Shown one piece after another: positions 1-7,912 of a stretch of DNA of 37,759 nucleotides (positions are counted from its first letter, which is position 1; each line of letters opens with the position of its first letter). The position numbers were made by a program, and so were the translations under genes. Under the pieces are notes generated by a model that had not been told where the DNA came from, ran no database searches, and saw only the letters and a list, made by a program, of their open reading frames with translations. Source of the stretch: Halorubrum sp. SD626R (lineage in GTDB: Archaea; Halobacteriota; Halobacteria; Halobacteriales; Haloferacaceae); NCBI RefSeq assembly GCF_001261915.1, contig NZ_CVRT01000141.1, forward strand, positions 1-37,759, written 5' to 3'.

Positions 1-2
1 CG

Positions 3-1442
3 CGCGAGCGCATCGACTACTTCCTCGACGACGGGACGTTCCACGAGTTCGACCGGTTCCGGACCCACCGCAACCACAAGTTCGGGATGGAGGAACAGCA
101 GATCCCGGGCGACGGCGTCGTCACCGGCTACGGCGAGGTCAACGGCCGGAAGACGTTCGTCTTCGCGCACGACTTCACCGTCTTCGGCGGCTCGCTCGGC
201 GAGGTGTTCGCCGAGAAGGTCTGCAAGGTGATGGACAAGGCGATGGACGTGGGCGCGCCCGTCGTCGGCCTCAACGACTCCGCGGGCGCCCGGATCCAGG
301 AAGGGGTCGCCTCGCTCGGCGGGTTCGCGGAGATCTTCCGGCGCAACACGGAGGCCTCGGGCGTGATCCCCCAGATCTCGGCGATCATGGGACCCTGTGC
401 CGGCGGCGCGGTGTACTCGCCCGCCATCACGGACTTCACGTTCATGGTGAAAGACACCTCGCACATGTTCATCACCGGCCCGGACGTCATCGAGACCGTC
501 ACGGGCGAGGAGGTGAGCTTCGAGGAGCTCGGCGGCGCCGTCACCCACACGTCGACCTCGGGCGTCGCGCACTTCGCCGAGGAGAGCGAGGAGGACGCCT
601 TAGACGACATCGCGCGGCTGCTCTCGTATCTCCCCGCCAACAACGTCGAGGACCCGCCCCGGGTCGAGCCGTGGGACGACCCCGAGCGCGCCGACGAGGA
701 GCTGGCCGACATCGTCCCGAACGCGCCCCGGAAGCCGTACGACATGAAAGAGGTCATCGGCAGCGTCGTCGACGAGGGCTCCTTCTTCGAGGTTCAGGAG
801 AACTTCGCGAAGAACATCGTCGTCGGCTTCGCCCGCCTCGACGGTCACTCGATCGGGATCGTCGCCAACAACCCCCGCGTGAACGCCGGTACCCTCGACA
901 TCGAGTCGAGCCAGAAGGGCGCGCGCTTCGTCCGCTTCTGTGACGCGTTCAACATCCCGATCCTCACCTTCGAGGACGTGCCCGGGTTCATGCCCGGCAC
1001 CGACCAGGAGCACAACGGGATCATCCGCCACGGCGCGAAGCTGCTGTACGCCTTCTCGGAGGCGACCGTCCCCCTCCTGACCGTGATCACCCGGAAGGCG
1101 TACGGCGGCGCCTACTGCGTGATGTCGTCGAAGCACATCGGCGGCGACGTGAACTACGCGTGGCCGACCGCGGAAATCGCGGTGATGGGGCCGAAGGGCG
1201 CCGTCAACGTCCTCTACCGCGAGGAGCTGGCCGAGGCCGACGACCCCGACGCGCGCAGACAGGAGCTCATCGACGAGTACCGCGAGGAGTTCGCGAACCC
1301 GTACACGGCCGCGGACCGCGGCTTCGTCGACGACGTCATCGAGCCCGCGGAGACGCGCGCGCGGCTGATCGACGACCTCCAGATGCTGAAGGGGAAGCGC
1401 TCGGATCGGCCCGAGAAGAAACACGGCAACATCCCCATCTGA
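3..1442 (+). CDS. pccB: Propionyl-/acetyl-CoA carboxylase carboxyltransferase subunit, 5'-truncated by window edge
   Basis: Carboxyltransferase half of a biotin-dependent acyl-CoA carboxylase, which moves CO2 from carboxybiotin to propionyl-CoA or acetyl-CoA in the cytoplasm. The frame is open from base 3, and the residues before the first in-window ATG (base 87) read [15 protein letters not shown], typical of the family N-terminus, so the true start lies upstream. Two crotonase-fold halves are visible: [14 protein letters not shown] and [11 protein letters not shown] in the first, EDVPGFMPG and [11 protein letters not shown] in the second. About 480 residues are present, so little is missing. 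The stop overlaps the next start by one base (TGATG), so it is coupled to pccX. Haloarchaea lack a bacterial-type fatty-acid synthase, so propionyl-CoA is the likelier main substrate; this is inferred from family knowledge. Confidence 0.93.
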   Translation, partial: RERIDYFLDDGTFHEFDRFRTHRNHKFGMEEQQIPGDGVVTGYGEVNGRKTFVFAHDFTVFGGSLGEVFAEKVCKVMDKAMDVGAPVVGLNDSAGARIQEGVASLGGFAEIFRRNTEASGVIPQISAIMGPCAGGAVYSPAITDFTFMVKDTSHMFITGPDVIETVTGEEVSFEELGGAVTHTSTSGVAHFAEESEEDALDDIARLLSYLPANNVEDPPRVEPWDDPERADEELADIVPNAPRKPYDMKEVIGSVVDEGSFFEVQENFAKNIVVGFARLDGHSIGIVANNPRVNAGTLDIESSQKGARFVRFCDAFNIPILTFEDVPGFMPGTDQEHNGIIRHGAKLLYAFSEATVPLLTVITRKAYGGAYCVMSSKHIGGDVNYAWPTAEIAVMGPKGAVNVLYREELAEADDPDARRQELIDEYREEFANPYTAADRGFVDDVIEPAETRARLIDDLQMLKGKRSDRPEKKHGNIPI

Positions 1443-2233
1443 TGGCGACCGACTCGACCGAGGCCGACGCCGATCCGATCGACCGGGACGCGGACGCCCC
1501 GGAGGGCGAGACCGCCGACCCGACTGACGTCGTCCTCGACGGCCTGACGGTCCCCGACGACGCCGGCGACGCCGAGGCCGCCGCCATCGCCGCCGCGGTC
1601 GCGGCGCACCTCCGCGACGGCGAACTGGCCGCGGCGGCCGCCGCCGCGGACGGCGAGGCGGACGAGGGGTGGGCGGGCGAGCGGTGGTCGTTCGCCGGCC
1701 GGGTCGACCGCCTCACAAACCGGTCGGTTCGCGTCCCGGAGACAGCGCCGACGGACCCGTGGACCGCGGCCGGGACAGCACAGCCGCTCGCTCGGTTTCG
1801 AACACTCGCTCCCGGACGCGAGAGCGTCCGAGCGCGTGCATTCCCCCGGCGAGACGCCGCCTCGGCGAACCGCCTCCCTCGGCGAGGCGCAGTCGGGCGC
1901 GCCCGCCGCGCTACCCCTTCACAGGGTGCGTTCGGAGATACGTTCGATAGCTTATATATCTGTGGTCGGCCGTCACGCCTCCGGCGGCTCCTCGACGCCC
2001 TCCTCGGTCGCGGCGTCCTCCGTCGCGGCCTCGGTCGATCCGCCGAGGAGTCGGTTGAGGACGACGGGGACGACGCGGGCGAGGAGGACGAGGACCCCGA
2101 TCCGGACGAGGACCGAGGCGTCCGTCAGGAACGTCGCGGCGAGGTACGCGGCCGCCGCGACCAGCGTCGACGGCAACACGTAGGGGTTTCCGGGCGAGAG
2201 CATGTCGGAACGTCCGAGCGGGGAGCCTCTTAA
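1442..2233 (+). CDS. pccX: PccX-like small carboxylase subunit with abnormal read-through C-terminus
   Basis: The first ~112 codons (to about base 1778) encode an acidic, alanine-rich protein with the segment [20 protein letters not shown], then [15 protein letters not shown] and [10 protein letters not shown]. This fits the short third subunit (PccX) described for haloarchaeal propionyl-CoA carboxylase. It begins one base inside the pccB stop. Homologues, as I recall them, end within a few residues of the WTAAG motif. Here no stop follows: the frame stays open to 2233, giving 263 residues. The extra part is arginine-rich and runs through a GC-rich repeat-like stretch and over the gene at 1973-2203 on the other strand. 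That composition is unlike a haloarchaeal protein, so the extension is probably not a meaningful domain. Either the real stop was lost when sequence was inserted near 1778, or there is a sequencing error. Confidence 0.6.
   Translation: MATDSTEADADPIDRDADAPEGETADPTDVVLDGLTVPDDAGDAEAAAIAAAVAAHLRDGELAAAAAAADGEADEGWAGERWSFAGRVDRLTNRSVRVPETAPTDPWTAAGTAQPLARFRTLAPGRESVRARAFPRRDAASANRLPRRGAVGRARRATPSQGAFGDTFDSLYICGRPSRLRRLLDALLGRGVLRRGLGRSAEESVEDDGDDAGEEDEDPDPDEDRGVRQERRGEVRGRRDQRRRQHVGVSGREHVGTSERGAS
1779..1960. repeat. GC-rich stretch with short inverted repeats replacing the end of pccX
   Basis: Directly after the last recognisable pccX codon the sequence becomes rich in CTCG/GGCGAG words. Short inverted repeats are present, for example CGGACGC/GCGTCCG around 1814-1831 and GCCTCGGCG facing CGGCGAGGC at about 1858-1890. 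The stretch ends in CTTATATATC at about 1951-1960. The style (CTCG-rich hairpins beside a TTATATA word) resembles the dispersed elements at 4740-5045 and 16120-16550, although I see no long identical segment. A degenerate or related element is a reasonable guess. Confidence 0.4.
1973..2203 (-). CDS. Small two-helix membrane protein
   Basis: 76-residue protein with two hydrophobic segments (about residues 10-27 and 31-50) and an acidic C-terminal tail rich in Glu, Ala and Thr. I do not recognise a named family. The ATG at 2203 has a TATA-like GGTTAAGAG about 28 nt upstream on the same strand, as for a leaderless haloarchaeal transcript, and the composition (hydrophobic helices plus acidic tail) is typical of the organism. 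Both points support it over the overlapping arginine-rich read-through frame on the plus strand. It sits between pccX and pccA in the opposite direction and so interrupts the carboxylase operon. No function can be assigned. Confidence 0.65.
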   Translation of the reverse strand: MLSPGNPYVLPSTLVAAAAYLAATFLTDASVLVRIGVLVLLARVVPVVLNRLLGGSTEAATEDAATEEGVEEPPEA

Positions 2234-2235
2234 CC
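2227..2235 (-). promoter_or_regulatory. TATA-like element for the 1973-2203 gene
   Basis: On the minus strand this reads GGTTAAGAG. Its centre lies about 28 nt before the ATG at 2203, which places transcription start at or next to the start codon. Confidence 0.45.
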
Positions 2236-2317
2236 GTCTCGGGGAGACCGCGGTCGGCGCCGAGAGGGTACGACGATCGTCGTCACCGATCGTCGTCGCG
2301 GACCGATAGAATGAGGT

Positions 2318-2325
2318 GGGTTATG
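2318..2325 (+). promoter_or_regulatory. TATA-like element for pccA
   Basis: GGGTTATG lies about 24 nt before the pccA ATG at 2345. It suggests that pccA is transcribed separately from pccB-pccX, consistent with the opposite-strand gene between them. Confidence 0.4.
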
Positions 2326-2344
2326 CCGGAATGCTACCGCAGGA

Positions 2345-4225
2345 ATGTTCGACAAGGTTCTCGTCGCGAACCGCGGGGAGATCGCGGTTCGGGTGATGCG
2401 CGCCTGTGCGGAGCTGGGTGTCGACACCGTCGCCGTCTACAGCGACGCCGACAAGCACGGCGGTCACGTCCGCTACGCGGACGAGGCGTACAACGTCGGC
2501 CCGGCCCGCGCGGCCGACTCCTACCTCGACGGCGAGGCGGTCGTCGACGCCGCGCGGAAGGCCGACGCCGACGCGATCCACCCGGGGTACGGCTTCCTCG
2601 CGGAGAACGCCGACTTCGCGGCGCGCGTCGAGGCCGCCGACGGGATCACGTGGGTCGGTCCCGCCGGCGACGCGATGGAGCGGCTCGGCGAGAAGACCCA
2701 CGCCCGTCGGGTGATGGACGACGCCGACGTGCCAATCGTCCCGGGGACGACCGAACCCGTCACCGACGCCGAGGCGGTCACCGACTTCGGCGACGAGTAC
2801 GGCTATCCCGTCGCGATCAAGGCCGAGGGCGGCGGCGGCGGCCGCGGGATGAAGGTCGTCGAGAGCGCCGACGAGGCCGCGGATGCGCTCGAATCGGCCA
2901 AGCGCGAGGGGGAGGCGTACTTCTCGAACGACTCCGTCTACCTCGAACGCTACCTGGAGACCCCCCGCCACGTCGAAGTGCAGATCGTCGCCGACGACCC
3001 GGCGGCGAGCGGCGACGGCGGCGAGGTCGACGAGAGCGACGTGGTCCACCTCGGGGAGCGCGACTGCTCGCTCCAGCGCCGCCACCAGAAGGTGATCGAG
3101 GAGGGCCCTTCCCCCGCGCTCTCGGACGAACTGCGCGAGAAGATCGGCGCGGCCGCCCGCCGCGGGGTCGCCGCCGCCGACTACACCAACGCCGGCACCG
3201 TCGAGTTCCTCGTCGAGGAGGACCCCGACCGCGACCCGTCGGAGCCGCTCGGCCCGGACACGCCGTTCTACTTCCTCGAAGTCAACACGCGGATTCAGGT
3301 CGAACACACCGTCACCGAGGAGCTGACCGGGATCGACATCGTGAAAGAGCAGCTCCGGGTCGCCAGCGGCGAGGGGCTCTCCGTCTCACAGGACGACGTG
3401 GAGTTAGAGGGCCACGCGATCGAGTTCCGGATCAACGCCGAGAACGCCGCGGAGGAGTTCCAGCCCGCCAGCGAGGGGTCACTCGACACGTACGACCCGC
3501 CGGGCGGGATCGGCGTCCGGGTCGACGACGCGCTCCGACAGGGCGACGAGCTCGTCACCGACTACGATTCGATGATCGCGAAGCTGATCGTGTGGGCCCC
3601 GGACCGCGAGGAGTGCATCGCGCGGTCGAAGCGCGCGCTCGCGGAGTACGACCTGGAGGGCGTCGTCACGATCGTCCCGTTCCACCGCCTCATGCTCGAC
3701 GACCGTCGCTTCGTCGACGGGACGCACACCACGAAGTACCTCGACGAGGAGCTCGACCGAGAGCTGGTCGCCGAGGCCCAGGAGAAGTGGGGGACCGAGT
3801 CGGCTTCCGCAGGCGGCGATGACGAGGAGGCGACCGAACGCGAGTTCACCGTCGAGGTGAACGGGAAGCGCTTCGACGTGGAGCTGGAGGAGCGCGGCGC
3901 GCCCGCGATCCCGACGCCCGAGAGCGGGGGCGGCGCGGGCGGGCGTCAACAGCGGCCCCCGCAGGCGACATCCGACGACGGGGACGACGACGCGGTCGAC
4001 GTCGCCGAGGGCGGCGAGGCCATCGAGGCGGAGATGCAGGGGACGATCCTCTCGGTCGACGTCGCCGAGGGCGACGAGGTCGCCGCGGGCGACGTGGTCT
4101 GCGTCCTCGAAGCGATGAAGATGGAGAACGACGTGGTCGCCGAGCGCGGCGGCACCGTCGCGAGCGTCCACGTCGGCGAGGGCGACAGCGTCGACATGGG
4201 CGACGTGCTGATCGTGCTGGAGTAG
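2345..4225 (+). CDS. pccA: Acyl-CoA carboxylase alpha subunit (biotin carboxylase + biotin carrier)
   Basis: 626-residue fusion of biotin carboxylase and biotin carboxyl carrier. It carboxylates its own biotin with ATP and bicarbonate and hands the carboxyl group to PccB. The N-terminal domain starts [17 protein letters not shown]. The ATP-grasp glycine loop GGGGGRGMK is near residue 162, and [13 protein letters not shown] and [14 protein letters not shown] follow. The C-terminal carrier domain has the biotinylation motif EAMKMEN, with the acceptor Lys at about 592. Compared with bacterial AccC there are acidic inserts before GERDCS and before the EVNTR motif, plus a long acidic linker (about residues 490-550), a usual halophilic change. 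The start is supported by a TATA-like element 24 nt upstream. Its partners are the pccB and pccX genes just upstream. Confidence 0.95.
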   Translation: MFDKVLVANRGEIAVRVMRACAELGVDTVAVYSDADKHGGHVRYADEAYNVGPARAADSYLDGEAVVDAARKADADAIHPGYGFLAENADFAARVEAADGITWVGPAGDAMERLGEKTHARRVMDDADVPIVPGTTEPVTDAEAVTDFGDEYGYPVAIKAEGGGGGRGMKVVESADEAADALESAKREGEAYFSNDSVYLERYLETPRHVEVQIVADDPAASGDGGEVDESDVVHLGERDCSLQRRHQKVIEEGPSPALSDELREKIGAAARRGVAAADYTNAGTVEFLVEEDPDRDPSEPLGPDTPFYFLEVNTRIQVEHTVTEELTGIDIVKEQLRVASGEGLSVSQDDVELEGHAIEFRINAENAAEEFQPASEGSLDTYDPPGGIGVRVDDALRQGDELVTDYDSMIAKLIVWAPDREECIARSKRALAEYDLEGVVTIVPFHRLMLDDRRFVDGTHTTKYLDEELDRELVAEAQEKWGTESASAGGDDEEATEREFTVEVNGKRFDVELEERGAPAIPTPESGGGAGGRQQRPPQATSDDGDDDAVDVAEGGEAIEAEMQGTILSVDVAEGDEVAAGDVVCVLEAMKMENDVVAERGGTVASVHVGEGDSVDMGDVLIVLE

Positions 4226-4402
4226 GATCAGGCGTTCCCCGGGTACGGTCGTTTATAACTAATTGGCGATTCTGCGGGAAGCAGACTGATGTCTCGGTCG
4301 TTTATCCGTCCGTCGTTGGCTCCGTCGAGATCCTCAGTCGGTGACATATTTCGCCCGGTCGGTCAGTACAGGGTCAAGAATCGTACAGTACGGGGTAGTA
4401 CT

Positions 4403-4717
4403 CTATCGGCGCTTCAGTAGCACAGAGATGAGCATAAGCGCCGCAAAGACGATTGTGAAGCCCATCACTCCGACTCCGAAAACGTAGTACGGGTTCGTAA
4501 AATCGGGACTGTTGAGGAACAGAAAGAGGCAAAAACTCGAACCCATCAGGATAATCATCGCAGACCGAATACTCGGATTATACCGGTCTTCAAGCGATTC
4601 CCGAACGGTCCCGTACATATCAGAACGATAACCGCAATACAGTATATCGTTTGCGGTCGGTGAAAATCCGATGAGTTCGCACTCGTTATCGATCGGCTGT
4701 TTCAGTCGAAAACGCAT
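4403..4717 (-). CDS. Hypothetical two-helix membrane protein, AT-richer island gene
   Basis: 104-residue protein with a soluble N-terminal half (MRFRLKQPID to about residue 50) and two membrane helices at about 53-70 and 78-100, ending in LLKRR. I do not recognise the family. The frame could be extended upstream to 4924, but that part would translate the dispersed repeat, and a TATA-like element (4748-4756, minus strand) lies about 35 nt before the ATG at 4717, so the shorter form is chosen. Base composition and codon use are clearly less GC-rich than the neighbours. It is convergent with pccA and lies beside a repeat element, which suggests acquired or poorly conserved DNA. Confidence 0.55.
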   Translation of the reverse strand: MRFRLKQPIDNECELIGFSPTANDILYCGYRSDMYGTVRESLEDRYNPSIRSAMIILMGSSFCLFLFLNSPDFTNPYYVFGVGVMGFTIVFAALMLISVLLKRR

Positions 4718-4747
4718 CTGAAAATGGGATGTCAACGGAAACGTTCG

Positions 4748-4756
4748 TTTATATAT
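4748..4756 (-). promoter_or_regulatory. TATA-like element inside the repeat, facing the 4403-4717 gene
   Basis: TTTATATAT on the plus strand (ATATATAAA on the minus strand). The same kind of word occurs at the matching place in the repeat units at 16120-16290, so this promoter may be supplied by the repeat itself. Confidence 0.4.
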
Positions 4757-4785
4757 GGCCGCTGGCGGATCGACGGCGAGCACCG

Positions 4786-4899
4786 CCAAAGCCCCAGGCG
4801 CGAAGCCGCCGCACACTCGCTGTGCTCCTCGGTCGCTCGCTCCGTTCGCTCCCTGCGGTGCTTGCGTCGTCTGCGGCGGCTTCGCGCCTGGGGCTTTGG
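4786..4899. repeat. 28-bp perfect inverted repeat with 58-nt loop
   Basis: The left arm at 4786-4813 begins CCAAAGCCCCAGGCGCG. The right arm at 4872-4899 is its exact reverse complement and ends CGCGCCTGGGGCTTTGG. The loop is rich in CTCGCTC and CTCCGTTCG words. As RNA or single-stranded DNA it would form a very stable hairpin. Confidence 0.85.
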
Positions 4900-5109
4900 G
4901 ACCCGTCCCGCGCCACAGCCTCACGCCTCCCCAGCCTCGTCAGCCGCCCTCCGCGTTGCTCCGGGCGGCTGACTCCCTCGCGCGTGCGACTCGCACCCTT
5001 CGGTGCTCGTCGGCACGCGCCACCGGATCGATTAGTTATTACCAACCGTCGCTGTCACTCGCACGTTTTCATACTGAATCAGTACCGAGGCTGGCGTCAC
5101 GAACGTCTG

Positions 5110-5952
5110 TTATCGGCCGCGCAACCCCAGCAGCTCCCGCGTCTCCTCGGGTGTCGCCACGGGTCGCCCGAGCTCCTTCGCGATCCGCGCCGCCCGCGCC
5201 ACCAACCGCTCGTTCGTCGCCAGTTCGCCCTTCTCGTAGTACCGGTTGTCCTCCAGTCCGACCCGCACGTGCCCGCCGAGCAGCAGCGACTGGGTCGTCA
5301 GCGGGAGCTGGTGGGGGCCGAACCCGATCACGTTGAACTCGACGCCCTCGGGCAACGCCTCGACCCGGTTGATCAGGTTTCGGGGATGGGGCGGCGACGT
5401 GGTCCCGCCGCCGAACAGGAAGTTGAGATACGGCGGATCGTCGAGGTCGTCGAGGACCGCCAGCGACTCGTTGAGGTGGCCGTCGTTGAACACCTCCAGC
5501 TCGGGCTTGATCCCTCGTTCTTTCATCTCCGCGTGCAGCGACGCCACCAGCTCGCGGGTGTTCTCCGAGGTGAGCCGGTCGTAGCGGTTGAGCGGCCCCA
5601 TGTCGAGCGACGCCATCTCCGGCGCGGGGTCGGTTCGCAGGGGTTCGTGTCGGATGGCGTCCGGCGCCGCCGTTCCCCCCGTGGAGTGCTGGAGGACGGC
5701 GTCGTCGGTCGCCTCGCGGACCGCGTCCGTCACCTCCTGAAACCGCTCGGCGGAGAAGGCGCGCTCGCCATTGCCGCGGCGCGCGTGCAGGTGAAGCACG
5801 CTCGCGCCCGCGTCCTCGCAGGCGGCCGCGGCCGCCGCGATCTCTTCCGGGGTCTCCGGGAGGTCCGGGTGCGCCTCCTTCCCGTGGACGCCGCCCGTGA
5901 GCGCCGCGGTGACGACGACCGGCTTCCCGTCGAGGTAGTCGTCGTAGGTCAT
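5110..5952 (-). CDS. Beta-keto acid cleavage enzyme (BKACE, DUF849 family)
   Basis: 280-residue TIM-barrel enzyme of the BKACE family, which condenses a beta-keto acid with acetyl-CoA to give acetoacetate and a new acyl-CoA; the best-known member is the 3-keto-5-aminohexanoate cleavage enzyme of lysine fermentation. Family signatures are VVVTAALTGG near the N-terminus, the zinc-binding HLHAR (His54, His56), and GGHVRVGLEDN near residues 226-236, whose Glu234 is the third expected zinc ligand. The length is normal. The substrate cannot be read from the sequence, and lysine fermentation is unlikely in this organism. The ATG overlaps the stop of the upstream cysteine-rich gene by four bases (ATGA), so the two are co-translated. 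Confidence 0.88.
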   Translation of the reverse strand: MTYDDYLDGKPVVVTAALTGGVHGKEAHPDLPETPEEIAAAAAACEDAGASVLHLHARRGNGERAFSAERFQEVTDAVREATDDAVLQHSTGGTAAPDAIRHEPLRTDPAPEMASLDMGPLNRYDRLTSENTRELVASLHAEMKERGIKPELEVFNDGHLNESLAVLDDLDDPPYLNFLFGGGTTSPPHPRNLINRVEALPEGVEFNVIGFGPHQLPLTTQSLLLGGHVRVGLEDNRYYEKGELATNERLVARAARIAKELGRPVATPEETRELLGLRGR

Positions 5953-6170
5953 CGGTCGGCGTCGGGGTCCTCGGCCCCGTTAGACGGCGGTTTCGGCTCG
6001 ACGTAGAACTCGCAGTCCGTGGCGGGGTCGAGCCCGTACCGGGCGTTACAGATGTCCGCGCGCATGGGCTGGACGAACGACTCCGTCACGGTGCAGAACG
6101 CCCGAGCGGTCTCGAACGACTTCCCGTCGCCCTCCTCGCGGTACGCCAAGTGCGGACACGTCTCGTCCAT
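5949..6170 (-). CDS. Small cysteine-rich protein, possibly metal-binding
   Basis: 73 residues with four cysteines: TCPHL near the start, AFC at about 26, ADIC at about 41 and DCEFY at about 53, followed by a disordered acidic tail. I recall similar short proteins across haloarchaea, but no function. The cysteine spacing would suit a zinc or iron-sulfur site. It is the first gene of a two-gene unit with the BKACE enzyme (ATGA overlap), so a helper or sensor role for that enzyme is possible. No strong TATA element is visible upstream of 6170. Confidence 0.7.
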   Translation of the reverse strand: MDETCPHLAYREEGDGKSFETARAFCTVTESFVQPMRADICNARYGLDPATDCEFYVEPKPPSNGAEDPDADR

Positions 6171-6235
6171 GGGAGACGGTGGCGAGCGAGCGGCTTGAAA
6201 CCACGCGTCGGGGGGAACTCCCGACCTGACCGACG

Positions 6236-6244
6236 CTGTTTAAC
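6236..6244 (+). promoter_or_regulatory. TATA-like element for the SWIM-domain gene
   Basis: CTGTTTAAC is centred about 27 nt before the ATG at 6268. This selects that ATG over the out-of-frame ATG at 6258. Confidence 0.45.
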
Positions 6245-6267
6245 CGAACGCCCCAGAATGGGAGGCC

Positions 6268-6615
6268 ATGGAGCCGGTCGACGACTGGCGGGCGGCGATC
6301 GCGGAGGCCGGGGAGCTCACCGGCCCGATCGCCGCCGCGATCGTCGACGAGCACGGCGACCGCGGGCAGCGCGCGATGGAGGCGGTCGGCGAGGGACGTG
6401 TGAAACGCTACCGCGATTTCACCGTCGTCGTCGGCCACGACGACGAGTACGTCGTCGAGGAGGGGGAGTGCACCTGCGCGGACGCGACGTACAACCTCGA
6501 CGCCGAGGATCCCAGCGAGCGCTGCTGGCACGCGATCGCGGTCGACGTGGCCGACGCGGTGGACGCGGTCGACCGCCACGACATGTGGTACTCGGAGGTG
6601 CGCGAGTTCCTGTGA
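6268..6615 (+). CDS. SWIM zinc-finger protein
   Basis: 115 residues. The centre carries a complete SWIM zinc finger, CxCx(15)CxH, using Cys68, Cys70, Cys86 and His88 (ECTC followed by RCWHAIAV). The N-terminal part looks like a short helical domain, and the strands around TVVVGHDDEYVVEEG lead into the finger, as in other stand-alone archaeal SWIM proteins. SWIM domains bind DNA or proteins, and some archaeal and eukaryotic members work with RecA/Rad51 paralogues, but nothing beside this gene points to a partner. It is a single-gene unit with its own leaderless promoter. Confidence 0.8.
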   Translation: MEPVDDWRAAIAEAGELTGPIAAAIVDEHGDRGQRAMEAVGEGRVKRYRDFTVVVGHDDEYVVEEGECTCADATYNLDAEDPSERCWHAIAVDVADAVDAVDRHDMWYSEVREFL

Positions 6616-6714
6616 GCCGGTCCGGTCCCGAGCGGTGACTGAGTAGCGGAACGGCCGCCGTTCAGCCGGATGAGGCGCCGAGACTCCGGATTTTCCACCC
6701 CCGCCAGTCGAAAA

Positions 6715-6723
6715 CGTTTACAA
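6715..6723 (+). promoter_or_regulatory. TATA-like element for the TRAM-domain gene
   Basis: CGTTTACAA is centred about 28 nt before the ATG at 6747, so a leaderless transcript is expected. Confidence 0.45.
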
Positions 6724-6746
6724 CGGCGGCCGGTCTCTCCTACGGT

Positions 6747-7229
6747 ATGGCGGACTGTCCACTCGCCGACGACTGCCCCAGTTTCGACGAACGAATCGAG
6801 GGGATGGGGTGTCAACACTACGGCAACAAGGGCGGCGCGGAGTGGTGTAACCACTACGACATGCCCATCTACGAGCTGAAACAGCAGCCGGTCCAGCCCG
6901 GCGAGGAGGTCGTCGTCGAGGTCGACGATATCCACGAGAGCGGCGCGGGCGTCGGCCGCACCGACGACGGCTTCATCGTCCTCGTCGACGGGCTCCTCCC
7001 CCCGGCGCGCGCGGAGGTGCGGATCCACCGCGTGAAATCGAGCCACGCGACCGCGCAGGACGTCGTCGAGCGCCTCCCCGAGGATCCGGACGACGAGGGC
7101 GACGAGAGCGACGACGCCGAAACGGGCGCCGAGGGCGACGACGCCGAGGCGGACGACGAGGGCGACCGCCGGCGCGACCGCCCGGACCGCGAACGGCTCG
7201 GCAGCCGAGAGAACTTCTGGGGCAAGTGA
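6747..7229 (+). CDS. TRAM domain protein with N-terminal cysteine cluster
   Basis: 160 residues. Residues 1-36 contain four cysteines (Cys4, 10, 22, 34), likely a small zinc site. Residues 50-108 form a TRAM domain (PGEEVVVEVDDIHESGAGVGRTDDGFIVLVDG), a beta-barrel that binds RNA. The C-terminus is a long acidic/basic low-complexity tail ending RENFWGK. Stand-alone archaeal TRAM proteins are known as abundant RNA-binding proteins, some acting as RNA chaperones. The Cys cluster in front suggests a second contact with RNA or protein. The gene has its own promoter, and a run of six T follows it at 7335-7340. Confidence 0.82.
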   Translation: MADCPLADDCPSFDERIEGMGCQHYGNKGGAEWCNHYDMPIYELKQQPVQPGEEVVVEVDDIHESGAGVGRTDDGFIVLVDGLLPPARAEVRIHRVKSSHATAQDVVERLPEDPDDEGDESDDAETGAEGDDAEADDEGDRRRDRPDRERLGSRENFWGK

Positions 7230-7334
7230 GCGCGTCCCGGGGGAGCCCCGCCCCACGGACAGTCCGGACGCCGCCGATCGACCGTCTTCGCGCCCGCCGA
7301 CCGAACCGTTCGGCCCGGGGCGTCGAAACCGCCG

Positions 7335-7340
7335 TTTTTT
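7335..7340 (+). other. T6 tract: terminator of the TRAM gene or promoter element of the tfx-like gene
   Basis: Six T residues follow CCGCCG between two plus-strand genes. A T-run alone can stop archaeal RNA polymerase. It also lies about 27 nt before the ATG at 7366, where a TATA element would be expected. I cannot decide between the two. Confidence 0.3.
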
Positions 7341-7365
7341 GAGCGAGCGTCCCCTCGCCGGGAGT

Positions 7366-7872
7366 ATGGTCGCAGACGACGGTTCGGCCGACGCCCCCGA
7401 CGCGGTCGACGACGCCGAGGACGTCGACGCCGCCGCGCTGCTCGAACGGGCCGGGTTCGACGCCGACGAGAGCGTCCTCACCGACCGACAGGCCGAGGTG
7501 CTCGCGCTCCGCGAGCGGGGGCTCCGCCAGTCCGACATCGCCGACCGGCTCGGCACGTCGCGCGCGAACGTCTCCAGCGTCGAGGCCAGCGCCCGCGACA
7601 ACGTCGATCGGGCCCGCGAGACGGTCGCGTTCGCCGAGGCGGTCGCCGCGCCGGTCCGCGTGGAGATCGAGGCCGGCACGGACCTCTACGACGCCCCGAA
7701 GCGCGTGTACGACGCCTGCGACGAGGCGGGCGTGAAGGTGAACCAGACCGCGCCGGACCTGATGAAGACGATCGGCGACCGCGCCGGCGACGCGGTCCAC
7801 GGCCGGGAGGTTCGCAGCCGCCTGTTCGTCACCGTCGACGCGAACGGACAGATCCGGGTGCGACAGCCCTGA
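7366..7872 (+). CDS. Tfx family DNA-binding protein
   Basis: 168 residues. After an acidic N-terminal lead, residues 39-75 form a helix-turn-helix of the Tfx type (LTDRQAEVLALRERGL then DIADRLGTSRANVSSVE), followed by the conserved Tfx C-terminal domain (VRVEIEAGTDLYDAPKRVYD). In Methanothermobacter, Tfx binds downstream of the promoter of the molybdenum formylmethanofuran dehydrogenase operon. Haloarchaea lack that operon, so the target here is unknown, although two molybdenum enzymes lie within 15 kb. The ATG at 7366 is preferred over the TTG at 7339 because 7366 is the first ATG and matches the usual N-terminus. Confidence 0.85.
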   Translation: MVADDGSADAPDAVDDAEDVDAAALLERAGFDADESVLTDRQAEVLALRERGLRQSDIADRLGTSRANVSSVEASARDNVDRARETVAFAEAVAAPVRVEIEAGTDLYDAPKRVYDACDEAGVKVNQTAPDLMKTIGDRAGDAVHGREVRSRLFVTVDANGQIRVRQP

Positions 7873-7912
7873 ATCGCGCCGGCCCGCCGGCGCTCGGCGA
7901 ACCGATTCCTCC

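Larger units (their letters stand above)
4740..5045. repeat. Dispersed structured repeat element, copy A
   Basis: This 392-nt gene-free interval (4718-5109) is mostly one structured element. It begins with a TTATATATGGCC word, then CACCGCCAAAGCCCCAG (4781-4797), a perfect 28-bp inverted repeat (4786-4813 with 4872-4899), the phrase CACAGCCTCACGCCTCCCCA within 4914-4933, an 11-bp hairpin (4939-4949 with 4963-4973) and a longer hairpin (4980-4990 with 5009-5020, inner GCACC/GGTGC). The same order of words and hairpins recurs in copy B at 16120-16550, and its first part recurs at 37620-37759. No protein is encoded. Bases 5046-5109 show nothing recognisable. Confidence 0.75.

Noticed and set aside
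2311..3822. 503-codon frame over pccA, and similar long frames over arlCE and arlJ on the opposite strand
   Set aside because: They are high-GC shadows of real genes, with very Arg-rich or Val/Asp-repetitive products and no family features.
4289..4420. 43-codon plus-strand ORF after pccA with a TTTATAA word upstream
   Set aside because: The product is basic and Ser/Arg-rich, the TATA word is too far (about 36 nt), and the ORF overlaps the 3' end of the better-supported minus-strand gene.
4718..4924. N-terminal extension of the membrane protein at 4403-4717 to base 4924
   Set aside because: It would translate the dispersed repeat and pass through the promoter element; the ATG at 4717 suits the TATA element.
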